In this document: piece by piece, positions 1 through 5,714 of the stretch
How the letters are laid out: each line of letters begins with the position of its first letter
How positions within the stretch are numbered: position 1 is the first letter of the stretch
Assembly (NCBI GenBank): GCA_025924295.1
Contig: JAICEG010000280.1
Span: 1 to 7,041, forward strand
From: Vicinamibacteria bacterium
GTDB lineage: Bacteria; Acidobacteriota; Vicinamibacteria; Vicinamibacterales; UBA2999
Direction of reading: 5' to 3'
DNA: 7,041 bases
Notes under the pieces: generated by a model
Database searches by the model: none
What the model saw: only the letters and a program-made list of their open reading frames with translations
What the model was told of the DNA's origin: nothing
Program-made: the position numbers and the translations under genes

Positions 1-605
1 CCGTGATGCCCCGAGAGCAGCACGTCCGGCACTCGATGTCCCGCAATCTCCGCCGGTCGCGTGTAATGCGGGTAATCGAGCAGGCCGCGCGTAAACGAAT
101 CCTGCGCGACCGACTGCTCGTCCCCGACGACCCCTGGAACCAGCCGGCTGACCGCATCCACGACGACCAGGGCAGCCAGTTCACCTCCACTCAGCACGTA
201 GTCGCCGATCGAAATCTCCTCGGTGGCGACCAGGTCCCGAACGCGCTCGTCCATCCCCTCGTAGCGGCCGCACAACAGCACGATGTGCCCGAGACGAGTG
301 AGGCGCTCGGCCTCCGCCTGCGTGAACGTCCGGCCCTGCGGCGAGAGCAGCACCACCGAATCCGGCACGCCACGAGTGGAGCGAATGTCCTCGACCGCCC
401 GCATCAGCGGCTCGGCCTTCATCACCATCCCGGGGCCACCCCCGTAGGGGACGTCATCGACCGTCCGGTGGCGATCGGTCGTCCAGCGCCGGAGGTCGTG
501 CACCGCCACATCCAGCAGGCCGCGCTCGACGCCCCGACTCACCACGCCTTCGCCGAGACCCGCTTCGATCATCGCGGGGAAGATCGTGACGATGTCGAAC
601 TTCAC
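1..605 (-). CDS. trmD: tRNA (guanine-N1-)-methyltransferase TrmD, C-terminus cut by window edge
   Basis: TrmD is the SPOUT-family enzyme that uses S-adenosylmethionine to make m1G37 next to the anticodon of tRNAs, preventing +1 frameshifting. It starts at a GTG (605-603) giving MKFDIVTIFP, and 201 residues are visible before the left edge; complete family members usually run to about 230-260. Visible hallmarks are PYGGGPGM (53-60), LLSPQGRTF (86-94), LLCGRYEGMDERV (110-122) and IGDYVLSGGELAA (133-145), which form the knotted cofactor site. Arg154 and Asp169 (in QDSFTRGLLDYPHYTRP) fall at the same numbers as the catalytic residues known in the family. The start lies 7 nt after the rimM stop with only a weak Shine-Dalgarno, consistent with translational coupling. 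The frame is open to the edge. Confidence 0.97.
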   Translation of the reverse strand, partial: MKFDIVTIFPAMIEAGLGEGVVSRGVERGLLDVAVHDLRRWTTDRHRTVDDVPYGGGPGMVMKAEPLMRAVEDIRSTRGVPDSVVLLSPQGRTFTQAEAERLTRLGHIVLLCGRYEGMDERVRDLVATEEISIGDYVLSGGELAALVVVDAVSRLVPGVVGDEQSVAQDSFTRGLLDYPHYTRPAEIAGHRVPDVLLSGHH

Positions 606-612
606 CGGCAAC

Positions 613-1143
613 CTACTTCGCGTTCAATTCGAGCAACCCCTCAGGCGGGTTGATTCGAATCCGCCGCGTGGCGATATCGATCTCGACACAGATATCGGCC
701 GCTAGCGGTACCAGCACTTCCCCACGCGCCCCCGCCACGCTCAGCACGCTTGCGCCGGCCCCTCCTTCCACCCGCTGAACCTCGCCAACCTGCTCGCCGG
801 CTGTCGTCTCCACGGCGCAACCCACGAGTTCGTGCAGGTAGTAGGCACCGTCAGGCAGAGGCTGCAGCGAGTCCTCGGGCACCCTGAGCTCGCGGCCCGC
901 CAGCCGCTCTACATCCTCGATCGTCGCAAAACCTTCGAACCCGATCACCGGCCGCCCGTTCTGGACGCGCGCCGAGCTGATCGTGAGCGCCTCTTCGCCG
1001 CGATCCGACCGCGTCCAGAACATCTTGCCTGCCTGGAATCGCTCCTCGACGAAATCCGTTTCCGGTGTGACGATCACCTGTCCACGAATTCCGTGCGGCC
1101 TCGCGATGCGGCCAACAAGCACCATCTGATCCCAGTCAGCCAC
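613..1143 (-). CDS. rimM: ribosome maturation factor RimM
   Basis: RimM is a cytoplasmic factor that binds ribosomal protein S19 and helps mature the 30S head; it is classically paired with S16 and TrmD. The N-terminal RimM domain opens with GRIARPHGIRGQV and PETDF. The C-terminal PRC-barrel domain shows YYLHELVGC, then VLVPL and a terminal RINPPEGLLEL, all typical. I chose GTG at 1143 (MADWDQMVLVGRI, 176 aa) because GGGAG sits 5 nt upstream. ATG at 1125 would remove six residues and has no comparable site, and the longer frame from 1176 only translates the heptamer repeat. The GGGAG is itself part of the inverted repeat upstream, so folding of the mRNA could hide the ribosome-binding site. 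Confidence 0.95.
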   Translation of the reverse strand: MADWDQMVLVGRIARPHGIRGQVIVTPETDFVEERFQAGKMFWTRSDRGEEALTISSARVQNGRPVIGFEGFATIEDVERLAGRELRVPEDSLQPLPDGAYYLHELVGCAVETTAGEQVGEVQRVEGGAGASVLSVAGARGEVLVPLAADICVEIDIATRRIRINPPEGLLELNAK

Positions 1144-1146
1144 ATT

Positions 1147-1228
1147 CACTCCCAACTTCCAACTCCCAGCTTCCAAGGCCCAACCGCGAATCGAGTGTTG
1201 GAGCTTGGGAGTTGGAGATTGGGAGTTG
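1147..1228 (-). repeat. heptamer-built inverted repeat between khpA and rimM
   Basis: This element almost fills the 93-nt khpA-rimM gap. The left arm (1147-1176) and right arm (1198-1228) are built from degenerate 7-nt units of the CAACTYC / GRAGTTG type. Positions 1148-1168 pair with 1226-1206: 19 Watson-Crick pairs, one position that is G-U in the operon transcript (1156/1218) and one mismatch (1157/1217). After a bulge at 1205, seven further pairs reach 1176/1198, with another bulge at 1172, leaving a loop of about 21 nt. The rimM Shine-Dalgarno (minus strand, 1153-1149) lies inside the stem. There is no U-tract, so it does not look like an intrinsic terminator. It is the same kind of element as the one at 1796-1863. 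Confidence 0.85.
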
Positions 1229-1236
1229 TTCGCCGC

Positions 1237-1509
1237 TCAGTCCCGAATATCCAGCTGCGCGCGAACGCCGTGGCGTTCTCCGGTCAATGCGACCAACGTC
1301 CGCAGGGCCGCTGCAGTCCGTCCCTGGCGACCGATGATCTTCCCCATGTCGCCGGGCGCCGTGGACAACTCGATGACGGTCATGCCGCGGCGAACCGACT
1401 CGGTGACCTTCACCGCCTCGGGGTGATCGACCAGCGTCCTGACCACTACGTCGACGACCGCAGCGAGCGGACTGCTCTTCTCGCCGTCCTGCCCCTCCCT
1501 GGACGTCAT
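1237..1509 (-). CDS. khpA: KH-domain RNA-binding protein KhpA
   Basis: This is a 90-residue single-KH protein of the KhpA/YlqC type, a cytoplasmic RNA-binding protein. In Firmicutes it partners KhpB and affects cell elongation and RNA metabolism; its role here is not known. The KH signature is clear: the IIGRQGRTAAALRTL segment (58-72) contains the GRQG (GxxG) RNA-contact loop, preceded by the beta strand VIELSTAPGDMGK. The length matches the family (about 75-90 aa). The ATG at 1509 overlaps the rpsP stop (ATGA, 1509-1506), so translation is probably coupled to S16. The rpsP-khpA-rimM-trmD order is widely conserved. Confidence 0.95.
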   Translation of the reverse strand: MTSREGQDGEKSSPLAAVVDVVVRTLVDHPEAVKVTESVRRGMTVIELSTAPGDMGKIIGRQGRTAAALRTLVALTGERHGVRAQLDIRD

Positions 1510-1781
1510 TGCTGAGCGGGAGCCTCCACCGGCTTGGACATGTCGCGCGTGAGATGCTTCGCCAGCAGCGTCCGCACGGAATCCGACGGCTGCGCACCGA
1601 GCTTCAGCCAGTGCTCGATACGCTCCTTGTTGATCTCGACGACAGCCGGCTTCGATCGCGGGTTATACGTCCCGAGATTCTCGACGAAGCTGCTCTCGCG
1701 AGCCGACTTCGCCTCCGTCACCACCACGCGAAAGTAGGGCTTCTTCTTCGACCCTACGCGTCTCATTCGAATCGCTAGCAT
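1506..1781 (-). CDS. rpsP: 30S ribosomal protein S16
   Basis: S16 is a primary assembly protein of the small ribosomal subunit. The 91-residue product begins MLAIRMRRVGSKKKPYFRVVV, followed by the usual SSFVENLGTYNP and the C-terminal segment IEHWLKLGAQPSDSV, so the assignment is secure. The ATG at 1781 is preceded by GGAG (1791-1788) at 6-nt spacing. An in-frame ATG at 1868, overlapping the ffh stop, would add 29 residues encoded by the heptamer repeat. That is very unlikely because the S16 N-terminus is strongly conserved and starts at the MLAIRM position. The gene overlaps khpA downstream and is separated from ffh by the repeat element. Confidence 0.98.
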   Translation of the reverse strand: MLAIRMRRVGSKKKPYFRVVVTEAKSARESSFVENLGTYNPRSKPAVVEINKERIEHWLKLGAQPSDSVRTLLAKHLTRDMSKPVEAPAQQ

Positions 1782-1795
1782 CTCTCGCTCCGCTT

Positions 1796-1863
1796 CAACT
1801 CCCAACCCCCAACTTCCAACTCCCATCCCGGATTGGGAGTTGGGAGTCGGGAATTGGAAGTTG
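1796..1863 (-). repeat. heptamer-built inverted repeat between ffh and rpsP
   Basis: This long inverted repeat occupies most of the 86-nt ffh-rpsP gap. On the plus strand the left arm reads in exact 7-nt steps: CAACTCC, CAACCCC, CAACTTC, CAACTCC, CAT (1796-1826). The right arm reads TTGGGAG, TTGGGAG, TCGGGAA, TTGGAAG, TTG (1833-1863). Positions 1796-1825 face 1863-1834 over 30 positions, with 25 Watson-Crick pairs. In the minus-strand (operon) transcript four of the five exceptions are G-U (1801/1858, 1806/1853, 1807/1852, 1811/1848), leaving only 1815/1844 unpaired. The loop is about 8 nt. The rpsP Shine-Dalgarno lies 4 nt outside the stem. No U-tract follows, arguing against a normal terminator. 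Confidence 0.9.
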
Positions 1864-1867
1864 ACCA

Positions 1868-3286
1868 TTATCGTGACTTGATGAGCCCCCAGGGCCCGCC
1901 CTTTTTCCGCTTCTTCCCGGCGCCATGCGGCGTCTGAAATCCCTCATGCGGCTGCATCTTCGGCATGCCCTTCATGCCCCTCATCGCAGGCGTTCCGCCC
2001 CGCCCGATCATCTGCAGCACGCGCTTCATCTCCCCGAACTGCTTGAGGAGGCGATTCACGTCCTCGACCGAGGTGCCGCTTCCCGCGGCGATGCGCTTAC
2101 GCCGGCTGCCATTGATGATCTGATCGTTGCGACGCTCGGCGGGCGTCATCGACGAGATGATCGCCTCGACACGCGCGAGCTGTTTTTCATCCGGCTTGTT
2201 CTGGGCGAGTTCCTTCAGGTTCCCGAGTCCGGGAATCATGCCCAGGATGCTCTCGAGCGGTCCCATCCGCTTGAGCGTTCGAAGCTGCGTGCGGAAATCG
2301 TCGAGCGAGAACTGGTTCTTGCGGAGCTTCTCTTCGAGCTCCTCGGCCTCGTTCTCACCGATCGCCTGTTCGGCCTTCTCAATGAGCGAGAGCACGTCGC
2401 CCATCCCGAGGATGCGCGACACGATGCGATCGGGGTGAAAGAGCTCGAGATCCTCGAGACGCTCGCCGCTGCCGATGAACGCGACCGGCACGCCAACCAC
2501 CGAGACCACCGACAGCGCCGCGCCACCGCGCGCGTCACCATCGAGCTTGGTCAGCACGACGCCGGTGACACCGATGCGTCGGTTGAACTCGCCGGCGCTC
2601 TTGATCGCGTCCTGTCCGGTCATCGAGTCGGCGACGTACAGCAGGTCCGAGGGCTTGACGACGTCCTTGATCGCCTGCAGCTCGTTCATCAGGTCGTCGT
2701 CGATGTGCAGACGACCCGCGGTGTCGACGATGACCGTGTCGAACCCTTTGGCTTTGGCTTCAGCGAGCGCGCCTGACGCACGCGCCACCGGGTCCATCGT
2801 CTCGGGGGCGTAAACCTTGACCTCGGCCTTCTCACCCACCACGGACAACTGCTGGATTGCCGCCGGGCGACGGACGTCGGTCGACACCATCAGCGGGTGA
2901 CGGCCCTGACGGCGCAGCCAGCGACCGAGCTTGCCGCAGGTCGTGGTCTTGCCGGAACCCTGGAGTCCGAGCAGGAGAACGACGCGCGGCGTCGGCGCGT
3001 CCTTCTTCAGGCCGCCCTCGGTCGTGCCAAACAGCGAAAGCAGCTCGTCGCGGACGATCTTCACGACCTGCTGGACCGGCGTCAGGCTCTTGAGCACCGC
3101 CTGGTCGGTCGCCTTGTCGCGGACGCGATCGATGAAAGCCTTGACGACCTGGAAGTTGACGTCCGCCTCGAGGAGCGCAAGACGGATCTCGCGCAACGCC
3201 GATTCGACGTGCTCCTCGGTCAGGCGCACCTCGCCCCTCAGGGACGTGAAGGCGCTCTGGATGCGGGTACTTAGGGATTCAAACAA
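1868..3286 (-). CDS. ffh: signal recognition particle GTPase Ffh
   Basis: Ffh binds 4.5S RNA and the signal sequences of nascent proteins and docks ribosomes at the membrane through FtsY. The 472-residue protein has the N helical domain (about 1-90), then the G domain with GLQGSGKTTT (107-116), DVRRPAA (137-143), DTAGR (188-192), TKLDGDARGGA (246-256) and IGSGE (271-275). The methionine-rich M domain (about 330-472) includes GPLESILGMIPGLG and the RNA-binding SRRKRIAAGSGT (394-405). The length is normal and the C-terminus ends in a basic, Met/Gly-rich tail. The only possible start is TTG at 3286, because an in-frame TAA (the stop of the upstream methyltransferase) lies 9 nt before it. AAGGG sits almost against the TTG, too close for ordinary Shine-Dalgarno use. 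Confidence 0.98.
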   Translation of the reverse strand: MFESLSTRIQSAFTSLRGEVRLTEEHVESALREIRLALLEADVNFQVVKAFIDRVRDKATDQAVLKSLTPVQQVVKIVRDELLSLFGTTEGGLKKDAPTPRVVLLLGLQGSGKTTTCGKLGRWLRRQGRHPLMVSTDVRRPAAIQQLSVVGEKAEVKVYAPETMDPVARASGALAEAKAKGFDTVIVDTAGRLHIDDDLMNELQAIKDVVKPSDLLYVADSMTGQDAIKSAGEFNRRIGVTGVVLTKLDGDARGGAALSVVSVVGVPVAFIGSGERLEDLELFHPDRIVSRILGMGDVLSLIEKAEQAIGENEAEELEEKLRKNQFSLDDFRTQLRTLKRMGPLESILGMIPGLGNLKELAQNKPDEKQLARVEAIISSMTPAERRNDQIINGSRRKRIAAGSGTSVEDVNRLLKQFGEMKRVLQMIGRGGTPAMRGMKGMPKMQPHEGFQTPHGAGKKRKKGGPWGLIKSR

Positions 3287-3292
3287 ACCCTT

Positions 3293-3322
3293 ATCTTACG
3301 GCAGGTTGACCGGAACTGGCAA
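3293..3322 (-). promoter_or_regulatory. candidate sigma70-type promoter for ffh, possibly leaderless
   Basis: TTGCCA (3322-3317, one base off TTGACA) and TAAGAT (3298-3293, two bases off TATAAT) are separated by 18 nt at the very end of the methyltransferase gene. A start about 7 nt after the -10 box falls at or beside the ffh TTG codon (3286). The mRNA would then have no leader, which would fit the badly spaced ribosome-binding site. This is read by eye only; readthrough from the methyltransferase could also serve ffh. Confidence 0.4.
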
Positions 3323-4792
3323 GGCTGGCGACGCCCCGTCCGATGAAATCCCGAGGCAAATCGCCACCTGACGAAGGTCCACCCGCCGCAGCACGTCGCC
3401 GGTGATGGGGCGCTTGGCGTCCCAGAACACCATCGCCTCCAGCAACTCCATGCAAGGCTCGGAGTTCAGCAGGTGGGCGGTCTGGCGAGCGTGAGCTTCG
3501 CTTTCGAACGACAAGTGGTAACAGGTGTCATCCAGCACGACCGGCCGCGCGTTGTGGGGGCCGACCACGGCAAACGAGAGGCGCTTGTGGAGGGCGGATA
3601 TCGCAACCTTCCACGGTGCAAATGTGTAAGGCCCGACGCCGAACACCGAGAAGCGAGGCCGCTTGCGATAGATCGAGCTGCGTCGCGCGTCGAGCCACTC
3701 GCCGTTGGCACAGAGGTACGCCCACGTGCGAGGCGCACGCTCCGCGATGACCGACGTGTCATCCCCCGGCCGGCTCTGGGTGACCACGAGCCAGCGGCGC
3801 ACACGGTCAACCTGGCCGTGCACGAGATCGGTCCCCTTCAACAACGGATACACGTAGTCAGGCTCGAGTTCCACACGAACCCCCGATCCGTTGACGAAAG
3901 TTCCGCTCGCGATCTGTCGCAGTTCCATGACCGCCGAGCAGTCGTGTTTGACGCCGGAGCGCCATCGGCCAGACGTCTTCGGTCCGTTCGACACGAGCAG
4001 CGATCTGTGGCGGTCGTAGACGACCGGATCAGAGACGAGCGCGCCGTCCCGCCACCCGATTCTCCCGAGCACCACGTCAGGCCGTTCGATGTCTGCCAGG
4101 AGACAGTCGTTCACCGGGACATCGCCTGACTGACAGAGGAACAAGCACGCGTCCGCACTCACGCCGAAGTAACCAGCGGCATCGAACCGATAGATTGCTG
4201 CCGCCCCGACACGCGCGCCCTTGATCCAGAAATGTGCAAGAACACGTCGAGCCACGCTCGTCTTCACCAGCATCGCCAGCGTGAGGTCCCTCTGCTGGCC
4301 GGCCTCCAGCAGTGTCAGCAGCATCGACTCGGCGACATCGAAGTTGCTCTTGCCGGTCAGCGCGTCGAGTCCGCGACGGTTTTGAAAGTTGGTCTTCTGA
4401 GGCAGGTTGCTGCCGCCGATCGCACCGAGCCCAGAGGAGGTCGCCCAGGGAGGATTTCCGAGCACGAGGATCGGCTCGGATAGCGCCGCAAGCCTGGCGG
4501 CCCAATCCACCTCGAAGAAGTTGGCGACCTCGCACGACAGCCGTCCCGCCGTGCGCACACGTCCTGAGGATGCTGCCGTCCGCACATGGTCCGGGTTGAC
4601 GTCGTAGCCGAGAACGGTCGAGTCAGGAAAGACTGTCACCGCGGCGTCGACGAAGGCGCCCGTACCGCACGTCGGTTCCACGATTGTGCGTGGAGCGAGT
4701 CCCCGATCGCGCAGCAATTCCACGACCCGCGCGGCCAGTGCCGGCGGCGTCTGGAAATCACCGAACTGGATGCGATCTAAGTCGATGCCCAT
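3296..4792 (-). CDS. N6-adenine DNA methyltransferase (gamma class), apparently solitary
   Basis: The 498-residue protein resembles the methylase half of TaqI/Eco57I-type systems, which transfer a methyl group from S-adenosylmethionine to adenine N6 in a DNA target. The motif order is that of the gamma class: motif X FGDFQTP (10-16), motif I EPTCGTGAF (39-47), then catalytic motif IV NPPW (113-116). A long C-terminal target-recognition part includes YPLLKGTDL (315-323), RKRPRFSVFG (376-385) and VVLDDTCYHL (418-427). There is no recognisable nuclease domain and no nuclease gene nearby. The start is ATG at 4792; a longer frame from 5008 would run through the divergent gene's start and signal peptide. 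It ends 9 nt before ffh. The target sequence, and whether the role is restriction, epigenetic or otherwise, cannot be told from sequence. An RNA or protein substrate is unlikely but not excluded. Confidence 0.85.
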   Translation of the reverse strand: MGIDLDRIQFGDFQTPPALAARVVELLRDRGLAPRTIVEPTCGTGAFVDAAVTVFPDSTVLGYDVNPDHVRTAASSGRVRTAGRLSCEVANFFEVDWAARLAALSEPILVLGNPPWATSSGLGAIGGSNLPQKTNFQNRRGLDALTGKSNFDVAESMLLTLLEAGQQRDLTLAMLVKTSVARRVLAHFWIKGARVGAAAIYRFDAAGYFGVSADACLFLCQSGDVPVNDCLLADIERPDVVLGRIGWRDGALVSDPVVYDRHRSLLVSNGPKTSGRWRSGVKHDCSAVMELRQIASGTFVNGSGVRVELEPDYVYPLLKGTDLVHGQVDRVRRWLVVTQSRPGDDTSVIAERAPRTWAYLCANGEWLDARRSSIYRKRPRFSVFGVGPYTFAPWKVAISALHKRLSFAVVGPHNARPVVLDDTCYHLSFESEAHARQTAHLLNSEPCMELLEAMVFWDAKRPITGDVLRRVDLRQVAICLGISSDGASPALPVPVNLP

Positions 4793-4817
4793 TAGGCGAG
4801 TCCCGGCGTTAATGCGC

Positions 4818-4823
4818 ACTATA
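4818..4823 (-). promoter_or_regulatory. possible -10 box for the methyltransferase gene
   Basis: TATAGT on the minus strand would place a transcription start near 4811, giving a leader of about 19 nt before the ATG at 4792, with a weak GGGA as the only Shine-Dalgarno-like stretch. No convincing -35 box is visible. It overlaps the plus-strand TATAAT, so the two divergent promoters would compete for the same site. Confidence 0.3.
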
Positions 4824-4827
4824 TAAT
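4822..4827 (+). promoter_or_regulatory. -10 box of a probably leaderless promoter
   Basis: A perfect TATAAT lies in the only AT-rich spot of the 41-bp divergent gap. Its last base is 6 nt before the ATG at 4834, so transcription would begin at or within a base or two of the start codon. No -35 match to TTGACA is seen at 16-18 nt spacing, and no Shine-Dalgarno precedes the ATG. Confidence 0.5.
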
Positions 4828-4833
4828 CGCGAC

Positions 4834-5709
4834 ATGTCCATGCATGCGCGTTTGTCTGCCGTCGTCGTGACGCTCGCCACTTTGAGCCTGTTCCCGTCGA
4901 TGATCGCCGCACAGGGTCAAGCCATCGACAGCGCACGTGGTACCAGTACGAGCGGCTCTGGCGTTTCGGCCAGCCGTGAATACACGCCGCCAACGGGACC
5001 GGCACCACGACTCCCCAACGGCCGCCCGGACTTCAGCGGCGTGTGGGACCACCAGTACGTGCCGGACATGACCGTCACGAATCAGCGGAACCCCGCGCTG
5101 CAGACGGGTCCGAAGGAGTTGCCGTTCACACCGGCCGGGCTCGAGAACATGAAGAACTACAACCCCGAGCGCGACGGCGACTACACGGGTATGTGCATGC
5201 CTTATGGCTTGATGCGGTCGATGAACGCGCCGTACCCGATTCAGATCTTCCAGAACGAAAAGTACATCGCGTTCCTGTTCGAGGTGAGCACCTGGTTCCA
5301 CGTCGTGCCGTTCAAGGACGAACATCCGAAAGATCCCGATCCAACATGGTTCGGTAGCTCGATTGCCAAGTGGGACGGCGATACGCTCATCGTCGACACC
5401 ATCGGCTTCAACGGCTATACGCGGCTCGACACGGTGGGGCGCCCGCACAGTGACAAGCTGCGCCTGGTCCAGACGTTCAGAATGATCGACGCCGGGCACA
5501 TCGCCTATAAGGTGACCATCACCGACCCGGTCTACTACACGCAGCCGTGGACGAACGAGCGGGTCATGACCCTCTCCAACGGCAACCTGCTCGAGTACTC
5601 GTGCGAAGAGAACAACCGCGGCATGTGGGAAGGCCGCATCAAGCTGTGGACGCCGCCCAACACCACTCCCCCGCGCGCCACCCCGGCGATGCCCGAGGCC
5701 AAGAAGTAG
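4834..5709 (+). CDS. exported protein of unknown function (acidobacterial NGRPDFSGVW family)
   Basis: The 291-residue protein begins with a signal peptide (basic MSMHAR, hydrophobic 8-25, likely cleavage after IAA at residue 26), so it is probably periplasmic or extracellular. After a Gly/Ser/Pro-rich linker, the conserved body starts at NGRPDFSGVWD (62-72) and runs through CMPYGLMR (121-128), KDEHPKDPDPTWFGSSIAKWDGDTL, DTIGFNG, DPVYYTQPW (231-239) and LLEYSCEENNRGM (252-264). I recognise this pattern from numerous, mostly uncharacterised paralogues in Acidobacteria; from the residue pattern I infer a beta-rich fold. C121 and C257 could form a disulfide. No catalytic motif is recognisable. 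The ATG at 4834 fits the TATAAT box; ATG at 4840 is an alternative. A ferredoxin gene follows after 5 nt. Confidence 0.85.
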   Translation: MSMHARLSAVVVTLATLSLFPSMIAAQGQAIDSARGTSTSGSGVSASREYTPPTGPAPRLPNGRPDFSGVWDHQYVPDMTVTNQRNPALQTGPKELPFTPAGLENMKNYNPERDGDYTGMCMPYGLMRSMNAPYPIQIFQNEKYIAFLFEVSTWFHVVPFKDEHPKDPDPTWFGSSIAKWDGDTLIVDTIGFNGYTRLDTVGRPHSDKLRLVQTFRMIDAGHIAYKVTITDPVYYTQPWTNERVMTLSNGNLLEYSCEENNRGMWEGRIKLWTPPNTTPPRATPAMPEAKK

Positions 5710-5714
5710 AGCGG

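Noticed and set aside
3..653. Long plus-strand open frames opposite trmD, rimM, khpA and ffh (for example 3-653, 832-1515, 1925-2776)
   Set aside because: Their products are low-complexity Arg/His/Asp-rich sequences typical of the antisense of GC-rich genes; the minus-strand frames encode recognisable proteins.
1147..1863. Short repeats as a CRISPR array
   Set aside because: The units are 7 nt, contiguous and arranged as inverted arms without unique spacers of CRISPR length.
1796..1863. The hairpin as an ordinary intrinsic terminator after ffh
   Set aside because: No U-tract follows the stem in the transcript direction, and it sits inside an operon whose downstream genes are essential.
1506..1868. 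An N-terminally extended S16 starting at the ATG that overlaps the ffh stop (TAATG)
   Set aside because: The 29 added residues are just translated heptamer repeat, while the conserved S16 N-terminus and a well-placed GGAG point to 1781.
4793..5008. A 72-residue N-terminal extension of the methyltransferase
   Set aside because: It would overlap the start and signal peptide of the divergent gene and has no methyltransferase-like content; motif X normally lies near the N-terminus, as it does with the 4792 start.
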